Part shown: in pieces, positions 51,857 through 60,535 of the stretch
Layout of the letters: each line of letters opens with the position of its first letter
Numbering within the stretch: position 1 is the stretch's first letter
Source of the DNA: Pseudarthrobacter siccitolerans
GTDB lineage: Bacteria; Actinomycetota; Actinomycetes; Actinomycetales; Micrococcaceae
NCBI RefSeq assembly: GCF_001046895.1
Contig: NZ_CAQI01000053.1
Location: 558,001 to 622,000, forward strand
Direction: 5' to 3'
Length of the DNA: 64,000 bases
The notes under the pieces: generated by a model
What the model was told of the DNA's origin: nothing
Seen by the model: the letters and a program-made list of their open reading frames with translations, nothing else
Databases searched by the model: none
Made by a program: the position numbers and the translations under genes

Positions 51857-52789
51857 TCATTTTTTGGTTACAGATCCTGTCAGCGATGCGATTGGCCGCA
51901 GCACGATGGGTTGGGCGGATACCCACAGCACCGCCATGAGCACGAGGGCTCCAGCGAAGAACCAGAAGCCGACCCAACTCTCGTCGTTCCGTCCGGCGAA
52001 TATGTGATTGAGATTGCGCAATGCGCCGGTCGCGAACACGAGGGTCACGTGGCCGATGATGAACAGCACGAAGTAGAGCATCACCGGGAAGTGGATCGCC
52101 CGAGCTGTCTCGACGCGGTATACCTTGTTGATTTTGGCGTCGTTAGGCCACGCGCCTGACATGCGGATGCCAGTGATGATTGAAAGCGGGGCGGCGATAA
52201 AAACAGTCACGAAGTACGTGATCATTTGTAGGCTGTTGTACGACACCCAGGCATTTTCAAGCGGCCAGTCGAGAGATGCATACTGCAGCGCGGCCGACAG
52301 TGCGTTGGGAATATGCTCCCATGAGGTTGGCACCAACCGCTGCCACTGGCCTGTCGAGAACAGTAGGACGTAGAAAGCGATCCCGGTAACGACCCACAGC
52401 ACATTAAGGGTCAGATGCAGCCACAGGTCGAGACTCACCTTGTTCGGCTTGCCTTTGGTGCGGATGAGCCCCTGATTGTTTCGGGTCCAGTAGGCGGGGG
52501 GGCGCTGGGTGGTGCGTACGTTCCAACCGCTGCGGATAATCATCAGGATCAGAAGCATGTTGAAGAAGTGGCTCCACCGCAACCACTCGGGGAAACCCTC
52601 GGGTGTGCCGACGGGCGGTTGGACGTGGCCGGGATAGTTGGTCACGAATGACTGGACTCCGGACAGGGTGCGGAGCCACTGCGCCCCGAACACGACCGCG
52701 GTGAGCAGGACCAGCACAACGGGGATCACCCACACAAGTGGGAACCATCGGCTGCGCTGGCCCTTCTTCTTCACCGTGCTGCTAGTCAT
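51857..52789 (-). CDS. Membrane cytochrome b-type protein linked to EtfAB
   Basis: This 310-residue protein has about six membrane helices and belongs to the cytochrome b/b6 (thiosulfate reductase / formate dehydrogenase gamma-like) group. Candidate haem-ligand histidines lie in helices: LRWSHFFNMLLILMII (about residue 74), WLHLTLNVLWVVTGIAFYVL (about 125), and AIHFPVMLYFVLFIIGHVTL (about 230-245). Its ATG overlaps the EtfA stop (ATGA), so it is the last gene of an etfB-etfA-cytochrome b operon. The position suggests it passes electrons from ETF to the quinone pool, a job usually done by ETF:quinone oxidoreductase. This is inference. Confidence 0.78.
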   Translation of the reverse strand: MTSSTVKKKGQRSRWFPLVWVIPVVLVLLTAVVFGAQWLRTLSGVQSFVTNYPGHVQPPVGTPEGFPEWLRWSHFFNMLLILMIIRSGWNVRTTQRPPAYWTRNNQGLIRTKGKPNKVSLDLWLHLTLNVLWVVTGIAFYVLLFSTGQWQRLVPTSWEHIPNALSAALQYASLDWPLENAWVSYNSLQMITYFVTVFIAAPLSIITGIRMSGAWPNDAKINKVYRVETARAIHFPVMLYFVLFIIGHVTLVFATGALRNLNHIFAGRNDESWVGFWFFAGALVLMAVLWVSAQPIVLRPIASLTGSVTKK

Positions 52790-53757
52790 TTCTGCCTCGC
52801 CTTGATTCCCTCGACAAGCTTCGGTACCACTTCGAAAAGATCTCCGACGATGCCGAAGTCAGCGATGTCAAAGATGGGCGAGTCACTGTCCTTGTTGATA
52901 GCGACGATCGTCTTGGCAGTCTGCATTCCGGCCCGGTGCTGAATCGCACCCGAGATTCCGAGCGCGATATAGAGCTGCGGCGACACCGTGATGCCGGTCT
53001 GCCCTACCTGGTATGAATGCGGCACATACCCCGCGTCCACCGCGGCCCGCGATGCACCTACGGCAGCGCCAAGCACGTCGGCGAGGTCTTCGACGATCGA
53101 AAAATTCTCCTTTGAGCCGACACCGCGGCCACCTGACACGACAGTGGTTGCCCCCTGCAGTCCGGGGCGGGTCGACACGATCGTCTCGTCATTCACAGCA
53201 GTGATGACGGTTGACTTCGATATGTCGACCTCCATGGGGACAGTGCTGGTCTCGGTGGCTGCCCCGGGCGCGACATCTTCGATCGCACCGAGCCTTACCG
53301 TTGCAATAGTCAGGCCTCCGGTGACCGTAGCGTCGGTGTTGTAGGCACCCCCGAATACTGAATGAGACCCGACAACCCTGTCACCGTCTGCGTGCACGCC
53401 GACGACGTCGAGCAGCAGCGCTCCGCCGGTGCGGACCGCCAGTCGACCCGCGACCTCAGCCCCGTCCAGAGTATTCGCGGTCAGCACCGCAGTTGGGGAG
53501 TACTCGGCAACTGCAGCCTGAAGCGCGGCAAGCTGGGCGGCTGCGACAGTGGTTGTCGCGGCATCAGTCTCGGCGATGTACACCCGCGCTGCACCCAACT
53601 CGCTCAGACGCGAGGACACTGCGGCGCCTTGCCCAGGCGCGACCGCTGCAACCGCAACGGGCGTACCTATGGAGGCGGCAGCACCGATCAACATCTCCGA
53701 CGAACGACGGATCAGGCCCACGGGGGAGACCTCGATGAAAGCAAGAACGTTTGACAT
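52786..53757 (-). CDS. etfA: Electron transfer flavoprotein subunit alpha
   Basis: A 323-residue EtfA. The N-terminal domain starts MSNVLAFIEVSPVG, and the C-terminal FAD-binding domain has STRPGLQGATTVVSGGRGVG (about residue 195), SYQVGQTGITVSPQLYIALG and ISGAIQHRAGMQTAKTIVAI (about 255-290). The ATG at 53757 lies 28 bp past the etfB stop; a longer in-frame reading would run into etfB. It receives electrons from the acyl-CoA dehydrogenase and overlaps the downstream cytochrome b gene. Confidence 0.93.
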   Translation of the reverse strand: MSNVLAFIEVSPVGLIRRSSEMLIGAAASIGTPVAVAAVAPGQGAAVSSRLSELGAARVYIAETDAATTTVAAAQLAALQAAVAEYSPTAVLTANTLDGAEVAGRLAVRTGGALLLDVVGVHADGDRVVGSHSVFGGAYNTDATVTGGLTIATVRLGAIEDVAPGAATETSTVPMEVDISKSTVITAVNDETIVSTRPGLQGATTVVSGGRGVGSKENFSIVEDLADVLGAAVGASRAAVDAGYVPHSYQVGQTGITVSPQLYIALGISGAIQHRAGMQTAKTIVAINKDSDSPIFDIADFGIVGDLFEVVPKLVEGIKARQK

Positions 53758-53785
53758 CGTGATTTTCTCCAAATCTCTTAGCGGC

Positions 53786-54559
53786 TCAAAGTAGTCGCTC
53801 GGCAACGAGGAAATCGATGAGCTTGTCGGCTCCATCGCCCTCGTCATGGAACTTCGTGCCGGCCTTGCGGGCGGGACGTGCCGCCGTGGAAAGGACGATC
53901 GAGCGGGCCAGGCCGGGGAAAGAAGGATCGATCCCAAGGTCAGATAGCGAGACCACGTCGATCTTCTTGCGTTTGGCCGACATAATTCCCTTGAAGCCGG
54001 GGAAACGCGCCTCGTCTGCGCTCTCGGTGATGGACACGACGGCCGGAAGTGTGGCCCGTACATCGCGCGTACCCGATTCGGTCGCCTGTGTTCCTGTCAC
54101 CTCGTTGCCCACCTGGAGTCCGTTAAGCGAGGCCAGATACGACAGTCCCAGGTGCTCCGCGACCATGGCGGGGATAACACCACCCCGGCCATCGGTCGAT
54201 GCATCTCCCGCCAGGACCAGATCAACACCGCCTACTCGTTCCACCGCCCTTGCGATGACCAGGGCGGACCGTACAGCATCCGCCCCCACCAACTCGTCGT
54301 CGAGAACGTGCACTCCGGAATCGGCTCCCATCGAAAGTGCTTTCCGAACGGACGCTGTCGCCGATTCCGGACCCATCGACAGGACTATTACTTCTGTCGT
54401 CTTATCGACGTCCTTCCGCTGCAGCGCGACCTCGATTGCTCGCTCGCTGATCTCATCGATAACCGCGTCGCTTTGCTCGCGATCAACCCGGCCGTCAGCC
54501 AGCAGGGTGCGCTCCCCATAGGTGTCGGGCACCTGCTTAATCAGTACAACAATTTTCAC
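53786..54559 (-). CDS. etfB: Electron transfer flavoprotein subunit beta
   Basis: A 257-residue EtfB beginning MKIVVLIKQVPDTYGERTLL, with VDREQSDAVIDEISERAIEV, DLVLAGDASTDGRGGVIPAM (AMP-binding region, about residue 118) and the late recognition-type SITESADEARFPGFKGIMSA KRKKI (about 180-200). It pairs with EtfA, transcribed 28 bp later. Operon order etfB-etfA-cytochrome b, next to an acyl-CoA dehydrogenase on the same strand, points to a dedicated electron route for one acyl-CoA substrate. Confidence 0.93.
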   Translation of the reverse strand: MKIVVLIKQVPDTYGERTLLADGRVDREQSDAVIDEISERAIEVALQRKDVDKTTEVIVLSMGPESATASVRKALSMGADSGVHVLDDELVGADAVRSALVIARAVERVGGVDLVLAGDASTDGRGGVIPAMVAEHLGLSYLASLNGLQVGNEVTGTQATESGTRDVRATLPAVVSITESADEARFPGFKGIMSAKRKKIDVVSLSDLGIDPSFPGLARSIVLSTAARPARKAGTKFHDEGDGADKLIDFLVAERLL

Positions 54560-54763
54560 TGGCTACTCCTTTGATACATGCAGATCCCTACGGTGGTCGG
54601 CAGGCCGCTGCCTGCAAAAAGACGAGGCGCAAACGGGCTCCTGTAGGGAACATTCCCGGTGTTACCGTTGCAGAAGGCGACCTTGAAGAGGCCCTTCAGC
54701 CTGGAAGTATGACCAAGGCTCGTGGTCACAATTGCCCCAGGCGGCACTCAGGCAAATCGTGCT

Positions 54764-55915
54764 CTAGAAGCCGAGGTCGCGTCCGATGATGTTCTTCATG
54801 ATCTCGTTGGAGCCTGCCCAGATCTTGGTGACGCGGGCATCCTTCCAAGCGCGGGCGACGCGATATTCATTCATAAACCCATAGCCACCGTATAGCTGGA
54901 CGCAGTGGTCGAGAACGTTATTCTGTACGTCCGCGGCCCACCACTTGGCTTTTGCGGCATCGACGGCGGAGAGCTCTCCGCGAACTTGCGCAGCGACGCA
55001 CTGGTCGACGTATGCCTGGGTCACCTCAGTCTTCGTCACGAGTTCCGCAAGCAGGAATTTGTTGTGCTGGAACGAACCAATCGCCTGGCCGAAGGCGTGG
55101 CGATCGCGTGCATACTCAATGGTCTCGTCGAGGATCTGCCGGGCGTGGGCGAGATTTGTCACGGCGGCGCCAATGCGCTCCTGTGGTAGCAGTTCCATCA
55201 TGTGGCCGAATCCGCCGTCGAGGGTTCCGATCAGGTGGCTCTCAGTAAGGTGGATGTTGTCAAAGTAGAGCTCGGCGGTATCGGCCTCAGGTTGGCCCAC
55301 CTTATCGAGTGGCGTTCCGCGGCTGAAGCCCGGCATCGATGCTTCCACAGCGAAGAGAGAGATTCCCTTCCCGCGGCTATCTGGAGTCGTGCGTGCGGCC
55401 ACGATGATAAGGTCCGCAGAGCCTCCGTTAGTAATGAAGATCTTGGATCCGTTGAGAATCCAGCCACCGTTCGGGTGCTTTACGGCAGAGGTTCGGAGGG
55501 CGGCTAGATCGGAACCGGCGGAAGGCTCTGTCATGCCGATTGCCGTCACAATGGACCCGTCGCAGAACCCGGGCAACCAGCGTTCACGTTGCTCGGGCGT
55601 CGAGAGCTTTACCAGATACGGTGCCACCACATCGAAATGAATGCTCAGCGACGATGCGAGGGCGAGGTTCACTTTGGCTAGCTCTTCGAGCAGTACAGCA
55701 TTGAATCGGTAGTCACCAGCTTCGCTTCCGCCATACTCCTCAGGAACCTCAAGCCCAAGGAAGCCGTGCTTGCCAGCTTCCTCCCAGACTTCCCGTGGGA
55801 TTCGCTTGCTCGAGGCATGTTCGTCGACGTAAGGGGTAACGGAGCGTCGAATGAATTCGGCGACCGAGCCTCGGAAGGCCTTATGGTCATCATCGTAAAG
55901 TGTGCGCTCAATCAT
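54764..55915 (-). CDS. Acyl-CoA dehydrogenase
   Basis: A 383-residue FAD enzyme that makes the first double bond in acyl-CoA oxidation. Conserved stretches: TAIGMTEPSAGSDLAALRTS (about residue 122), GSKIFITNGGSADLIIVAAR (about 150), ERIGAAVTNLAHARQILDET, YGGYGFMNEYRVARAWKDAR and IWAGSNEIMKNIIGRDLGF with the catalytic Glu near the C-terminus. I took the ATG at 55915; a longer reading adds 24 residues with no family support. It lies 204 bp upstream of etfB on the same strand and would deliver electrons to EtfAB. Confidence 0.92.
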   Translation of the reverse strand: MIERTLYDDDHKAFRGSVAEFIRRSVTPYVDEHASSKRIPREVWEEAGKHGFLGLEVPEEYGGSEAGDYRFNAVLLEELAKVNLALASSLSIHFDVVAPYLVKLSTPEQRERWLPGFCDGSIVTAIGMTEPSAGSDLAALRTSAVKHPNGGWILNGSKIFITNGGSADLIIVAARTTPDSRGKGISLFAVEASMPGFSRGTPLDKVGQPEADTAELYFDNIHLTESHLIGTLDGGFGHMMELLPQERIGAAVTNLAHARQILDETIEYARDRHAFGQAIGSFQHNKFLLAELVTKTEVTQAYVDQCVAAQVRGELSAVDAAKAKWWAADVQNNVLDHCVQLYGGYGFMNEYRVARAWKDARVTKIWAGSNEIMKNIIGRDLGF

Positions 55916-56393
55916 CGTTGATAAGTTCCTAGGTAGCTGCCTTGATGGACTAGTGGCCTCGCCTTGGGCGAAGGGATGGTGCTGCACTTAGGGATGATCC
56001 CAAGGCGGTTATATTGATTGCATCGTACACCTAATAGTTGCTCTTGGGAATGCCCGCCAAGACGGTGGCCATCAAGCCCGGACTGGCTGTGAACTTGACT
56101 GTGAACAGCCGCAGGACTTATCAATCGCGGCGCTGCAAACCGAGTACTCTCTCTGTGAAGGTGAGTCTTAAACCAACGTCTTCCGCGTCCTGGGCGGACG
56201 GTGTATCGGCTTCCTGCCGTATAGTTGGGCGGTGCGTGTTTTCCTCACTGGCCACTTCCGCGGCCGTAGGATTCCCGGTCGATGATTTCCGTAGACGCTC
56301 CCCTCGTTTCCAAGGCGAGAACTTCACGCACAGCCATGTGCCCTCATGTCAATGCACTACATCAACGCAAGTGATCCCTCGATTTCCCCGACT
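55916..56393. other. Intergenic region between divergent ACAD and citrate-synthase-like genes
   Basis: No gene is supported. On the minus strand GTGTACGATGCAAT (56030-56017) shares 10 of 14 positions with the regulon element and lies about 100 bp upstream of the acyl-CoA dehydrogenase start. It may be a weak member of the same set. Confidence 0.4.
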
Positions 56394-56442
56394 GGATACG
56401 ATACCATCCCTTTTATGGATGCGATCCCACGGTGTCTTTACA
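56394..56442 (+). promoter_or_regulatory. Tandem regulon element and -35 of the citrate-synthase-like operon
   Basis: GGATACGATACCAT (56394-56407) and GGATGCGATCCCAC (56417-56430), 23 bp apart. The second ends 6 bp before TTTACA (56437-56442), a likely -35. The geometry is identical to the TRAP promoter at 60536-60584. No strong -10 is seen (TAAGCC at 56461), which would suit positive control. Confidence 0.7.
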
Positions 56443-56592
56443 GTGCAGTTGGTCCCGTGGTAAGCCATTGAACGCTCATCGGGGCGACTTGTTTTCACTG
56501 GTCATGGATCAGGACCCGGTCAGGGCTCTTGCCCTCCAGCACCCTCGACCACGATAGTTCGAACTATTTATCTCTACGAGAGGAAGGCGCCC

Positions 56593-57390
56593 ATGGCGTC
56601 AACAACTGACGACTGGTCAACAAACATAGCGGAAGTGCGTGACGACGACGTTCTCATTCGCGGCCACCTGTTGACCTCAATGATTGGCAAGTGCAGCTTC
56701 GGTGAACTCGCATACCTCCTCATCAGCGGCCGGTGGCCAACGAAGGGCCAGGCCCACGTCCTCGAGGCCATCATGGTTTCAGTGATGGAGCACGGCATCT
56801 CACCAACCACCACCGTCACCCGAATGATGGCCTCGTACGGGAATCCAATCCAGGTAGGAATCGCTGCTGGGATGCTCACCATCGGTGATCACCACGGCGG
56901 CGCCGGAGAACAGATCGCAGGGTGGCTTCGGGAAGCCATAGCCGGCGTCCAGAGCACCGGCGTCGATCGCCGCGACGAGATCCGGACGAAGGCGCGAAGC
57001 ATCGTTACGGAGCGGCGCGCCGCCCGCGAACCGATTGAAGGATTCGGGCACCCGCACCACGATGTCGACCCCAGAGCGCCTCTGCTGATTCGGATTGCCA
57101 ATGAATATGGGGTCTACGGCGATTATTGTCTTCTGCTCGAGTCGATCGAGGCCGAGCTGGAAGCAGCCGTGGGACGGCGAATCGCGACCAACATCGACGG
57201 TGTCTCCGCGGCGCTGCTCTTGGACCTCGGCCTTGATCCACGCTTGGCGCGTCCGATCCTGATGGCTCCGCGGACGTTGTCTCTTGCTGCCCACTTCATC
57301 GAAGAGCAGGACCAGGGCCAGAAATGGCGTCACGTCCCCGGCAGCCAAGTCACTTACACCGGCCCCCAACTTCTAAGCACAATCGAATAG
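56593..57390 (+). CDS. Short citrate synthase-family protein (citryl-CoA lyase-like)
   Basis: This 265-residue protein is much shorter than citrate synthase (about 370-430). It keeps its core: GELAYLLISGRWPTKGQAHV, IGDHHGGAGEQI (first His, about residue 100), PIEGFGHPHHDVDPRAP (second His, about 152) and ATNIDGVSAALLLDLGLDP (Asp, about 203). This matches short family members that act as citryl-CoA or (methyl)citryl-CoA lyases. Reaction: condensation or cleavage of an oxoacid and acetyl- or propionyl-CoA. It leads an operon with a small protein and a hydrolase, behind a tandem regulon element. A broken second copy lies at 33531-33945. Confidence 0.85.
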   Translation: MASTTDDWSTNIAEVRDDDVLIRGHLLTSMIGKCSFGELAYLLISGRWPTKGQAHVLEAIMVSVMEHGISPTTTVTRMMASYGNPIQVGIAAGMLTIGDHHGGAGEQIAGWLREAIAGVQSTGVDRRDEIRTKARSIVTERRAAREPIEGFGHPHHDVDPRAPLLIRIANEYGVYGDYCLLLESIEAELEAAVGRRIATNIDGVSAALLLDLGLDPRLARPILMAPRTLSLAAHFIEEQDQGQKWRHVPGSQVTYTGPQLLSTIE

Positions 57391-57491
57391 ACATCTCGTG
57401 GATCAAGACGTCCTCGTTCGTGCACATCGGCGGGTGCACTCCCAGGACCGGGATCTCACAGAAGGCACAGAACGCCACAAGGAGGCGCACC

Positions 57492-57752
57492 ATGACGCTG
57501 GACGTCAACACCGTCAACATTAGTCCCCGCATTGAGCCCGGGTCGGAACTCCGCTGGGTAGAGGGCCGATCGCTGTTCGCGAGCCGACAACAGCGTTATG
57601 AGTACTTTTCGTCCCACAATGCATTGGGCAGTAGCCTCGCAGGTCGCCAGCACGTTCGCGTTCCCGGTGTCGCGCCGCGGGACGCGGAGATTCCTGAGGA
57701 AATGCCTACTTATTTCGTTGCACAAGCGGCACGGAACGAAAGGGGTCAATGA
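57492..57752 (+). CDS. Small protein of unknown function, partner of the citrate-synthase-like protein
   Basis: An 86-residue soluble protein with a very strong SD (AAGGAGG, 7 nt before the ATG). Notable stretches are SRQQRYEYFSSHNALGSSLA GRQHVRVPG and APRDAEIPEEMPTYFVAQAA. I recognise no family. Its stop overlaps the next gene (ATGA). A decayed copy sits beside the decayed citrate-synthase-like copy at 33.0-33.9 kb, in the same order, so the two genes travel together and probably work together (subunit, chaperone or small-domain partner). Confidence 0.75.
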   Translation: MTLDVNTVNISPRIEPGSELRWVEGRSLFASRQQRYEYFSSHNALGSSLAGRQHVRVPGVAPRDAEIPEEMPTYFVAQAARNERGQ

Positions 57753-58681
57753 TGGCAGAGGTCAAGTCGGTAGTTCCAACTCCCCTCGACCGGGCTAAAG
57801 CGATGTTGGAGCACGCGCTCCCCGCCCAAGGAGGGGGGACGTTGGATGACCGCCGCGAGGGTTACGAGGCAGTGCTCGCTCAGCTACCGATCCCCGATGA
57901 TGTATCGATTACCGCCGCCACCTACGGAGGCATCGATGGGTACTGGGTCCACGCCTCTGGCGCCTCGACCGGACGGATCGGCGTCATGCTTCACGGCGGC
58001 GGCTACATCATCGGTTCGGCCAAGGGCTACCGTGCTTATGCTGCAGAGGTGTCGCGGGCGACCGACGCCCGAGTCTTCGTGGCGGAGTACCGTCTTGCCC
58101 CGGAACATCCGTTTCCGGCGGCCCTCGACGACGCGCGAAGCGTCCTTACTGCCGCAATCGACGAAGTTGGGCCTCAGTCATGCTTCGCCATCGGAGACTC
58201 GGCAGGCGGGGGCCTGGTGATCAGCTCCCTGTGGGATCTGCACCGCACAGGGGCATCACTCCCGGCTTGCATTGTCCTCGTGTCGCCACTCGTCGACCTG
58301 ACGGTAACCAACCCCAGCTATGAAGAGCGCGCTCACACCGACCCGATCGTGTCGCGGAATGGCATTCAGCGCGCTGCCGGTCTGTACCTCGGTGGACGAG
58401 GGCCGGATGAGGCGCCAGCGGCGTTCCCGATGCTGTCCGACCTCGGCTGGCTCCCGCCTTGTCTATTGCTCGTAGGAGGTGCCGAAGTCCTGCTGGACGA
58501 CTCCCGCAATCTGGCAGACAAGCTCAAGCGTGAGGGGGCGCACATCGAATACCGCGAATACGACGGCATGGTGCACGTTTGGACGCTGTTCTCGTCGTTC
58601 CTGCCCGAAGGACAGGAAGCACTGGAGCAGATCGGCGAATTCGTGAACACCAAGACCCCTGTGACGAGTGGTGGTTACTGA
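57749..58681 (+). CDS. Alpha/beta hydrolase, HSL family
   Basis: A 310-residue esterase-type protein. Motifs: VMLHGGGYIIGSAKGYRAYA (oxyanion, about residue 77), EYRLAPEHPFPAALDDARSV, CFAIGDSAGGGLVISSLWDL (Ser about 155), then LLVGGAEVLLDDSRNLADKL (acid) and DGMVHVWTLFSSFLPEG (His). The triad is complete. It overlaps the small protein gene by 4 bp (ATGA). In the regulon it could hydrolyse the ester or lactone made by the Baeyer-Villiger enzyme, the usual next step after ketone oxygenation. That pairing is inference. Confidence 0.88.
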   Translation: MMAEVKSVVPTPLDRAKAMLEHALPAQGGGTLDDRREGYEAVLAQLPIPDDVSITAATYGGIDGYWVHASGASTGRIGVMLHGGGYIIGSAKGYRAYAAEVSRATDARVFVAEYRLAPEHPFPAALDDARSVLTAAIDEVGPQSCFAIGDSAGGGLVISSLWDLHRTGASLPACIVLVSPLVDLTVTNPSYEERAHTDPIVSRNGIQRAAGLYLGGRGPDEAPAAFPMLSDLGWLPPCLLLVGGAEVLLDDSRNLADKLKREGAHIEYREYDGMVHVWTLFSSFLPEGQEALEQIGEFVNTKTPVTSGGY

Positions 58682-58827
58682 CCCGCACGGTATTGGTGCT
58701 CATATCTTCTGTGGCGCGACGAGTTCACCTTCCCTGGTGATCTTGGCTCATTAAACATATTGCGACGTCGACCCACGTCGTAATCGGTATCTCTCAATCA
58801 AAATTATCATTAGCAAGGAGAAATAAA

Positions 58828-59574
58828 TTGCGTATAGGAATTCTCGGGGCCGGCAACATTGGCACGACCCTGGCCCACCGTCTCGCCGCGGCGGGTCACC
58901 AGGTTAAGGTCGCCAACTCCCGTGGCCCTGAAACGGTGCCGGCCAACGCGCTGAGCAGCGGCGCAACGGCCGTCACAGCGAGCGAGGTCGTCGACGGAGT
59001 CGAAGTCCTCATCACCTCGGTCCCCTTTGCGCGGATACCTGACCTCAGGCCGCTGATCGAACAGCTTCCCGACGATGCAGTGGTCATCGACACCTCGAAC
59101 TACTACCCACATCGCGACGGAAACATCGCCGCGGTCGACGAGGGACAGGTGCAGAGTCTGTGGGTCAGCGAGCAGTTCGGCCGCAAGGTGAACAAGGCGT
59201 GGAACGCCATCAACACTGGCTCGTTCGACTCCAAAGCAACGCCGGCGGGTCACCCGGACCGTCTTGCAATTCCCGTCGCCGGCGACAGCGACGCCGAGCG
59301 TGCCTTGACCATGTCACTGGTCGAGGAGACAGGATTCGATGCCTTGGACGCGGGCCAACTCGAGCAATCGTGGCGGCAGCAGCCAGGCACGCCTGTCTAC
59401 TGCACGGACTTTACCAAGGAGAAGGTCGCGGAGGCCCTTGCGGCAGCCGACAAATCGCGGTCTACCCTTCGACGCGACCTGATGATCCAGGTGAACCGTG
59501 AAATATTGAATGACCCTACCCCCGTGAGGGGGGAAGACTACATGGTTCAGCTGCACCGAGTCTTCAACACGTAA
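58828..59574 (+). CDS. NADPH-dependent F420 reductase-like dehydrogenase
   Basis: A 248-residue protein opening with the Rossmann motif MRIGILGAGNIGTTLAHRLA AAGHQVKVANSRGPETV, in the pattern of F420H2:NADP oxidoreductase-like proteins. SVPFARIPDLRPLIE and VVIDTSNYYPHRDG follow. The start is a TTG at 58828 with AAGGAG 7 nt upstream. It is separate from the hydrolase by 146 bp. Many members of this fold are plain NADP-dependent reductases, so F420 use is not shown. A fragment of a second copy lies at 60311-60376. Confidence 0.82.
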   Translation: MRIGILGAGNIGTTLAHRLAAAGHQVKVANSRGPETVPANALSSGATAVTASEVVDGVEVLITSVPFARIPDLRPLIEQLPDDAVVIDTSNYYPHRDGNIAAVDEGQVQSLWVSEQFGRKVNKAWNAINTGSFDSKATPAGHPDRLAIPVAGDSDAERALTMSLVEETGFDALDAGQLEQSWRQQPGTPVYCTDFTKEKVAEALAAADKSRSTLRRDLMIQVNREILNDPTPVRGEDYMVQLHRVFNT

Positions 59575-60105
59575 AGACATTGCGGCCTCTCGAGCTGACG
59601 CCATTACTGGAGTTGCCCAGAATCTGGCCGTGCACCGGATCGGAATGCCGCAGGTTCGCCCGCCATGCCAACCTCCGACTCCTGTGAGCATGGAACATGG
59701 AATTCCATGTGCAGGCGGTACCACGAGGCTCCGATAGCTCGAGCTCGATGCTATGAAGCGGCCGCTCCCTCATAACCGAGGACAACGGTATCGAGTCGAT
59801 TTGGCTACCGGACCATTCTCTCGTTCCAGTGGCTGCGCGGGTACCCGATGAGCACAAAGTCCCTTACGGGGGCGGCACGGATACGCGCGAGCGGCGCTTC
59901 ACCGGGTCGCACTCGCCGGGGCTTCCCTCGCGAGTACTACCGCAACTACGATCAGCTGACGAGGCTTGCAATGATGGGTGCGGTGACCTCCGCCCTGCTG
60001 TTGGGCACCGGCATCTGTCTGGTCGTTCAGCGCGGGAGCGTGGCCTGGACCGGACTATAATCGCGCAGCTGGGCACGTGTGCATTCATGGAACGGCAGCA
60101 GATAG
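59575..60105. other. Intergenic region, eroded
   Basis: No gene can be supported. One frame near 59940-60040 has a hydrophobic stretch (LAMMGAVTSALLLGTGICLV) preceded by REYYRNYDQLTR, possibly a fragment of a membrane protein. On the minus strand CGACTCGATACCGT near 59785-59798 resembles the regulon element at 10 of 14 positions. Confidence 0.4.
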
Positions 60106-60315
60106 GCCTGCCAGCACCGCATCCGGGCCCACTACGTCCGCATGCCCGGCGTGGAAGAGGCCTGGGCGCTGGGGAAGGGCAAGCCTCTGGGCGACACGAA
60201 GTTCCTAAAGAAGTACGCGGCCTTCACCCTGCTGGTGATCGACGAATGGCTTCTCGATCACCCCGGCGAGGGCATGCGCAGCATGCTGCTGGACTGCTCG
60301 AGCGCAGGTTGTTGA
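60106..60315 (+). pseudogene. IS21 IstB ATPase remnant
   Basis: The frame reads ACQHRIRAHYVRMPGVEEAW, then TKFLKKYAAFTLLVIDEWLL DHPGEGMRSMLLD before a stop. This is the Walker B region (LLVIDEWLL) of IstB. The Walker A half and the C-terminus are absent. Confidence 0.85.
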
Positions 60316-60376
60316 CGGGGTGAAGGTCGCGATCACCTCAATCCCCTTCGCGCGCCGAATTCACAACGCTGATCGG
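60311..60376 (+). pseudogene. Fragment of a second F420-reductase-like gene
   Basis: The frame reads VDGVKVAITSIPFARRIHNA DR, matching VDGVEVLITSVPFARIPDLR of the intact gene at 58828-59574. It is fused directly to the end of the IstB remnant, so an insertion or deletion joined the two. Confidence 0.7.
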
Positions 60377-60535
60377 ACGGCCGGCATTTGGCTGGATACG
60401 GGCCAAGTGGACACCGTGCCGTCGCCCGATATCATGCAGCGGACCGGGCCTGTGAACGCGACCGCAGAGCGTACGTGCCCGGCGTGAGGCCGACGCTGGG
60501 TCCACCCGGGGAACCGGCTTCCGCTGTCTTGGCTT

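Noticed and set aside
52786..54063. A 425-residue version of EtfA
   Set aside because: The extra 102 residues would overlap etfB in another frame; the family start matches the ATG at 53757.
59848..60060. A 70-residue plus-strand reading with one hydrophobic segment
   Set aside because: No SD, no family, and it lies in an eroded stretch ahead of an IstB remnant; not enough support for a gene.
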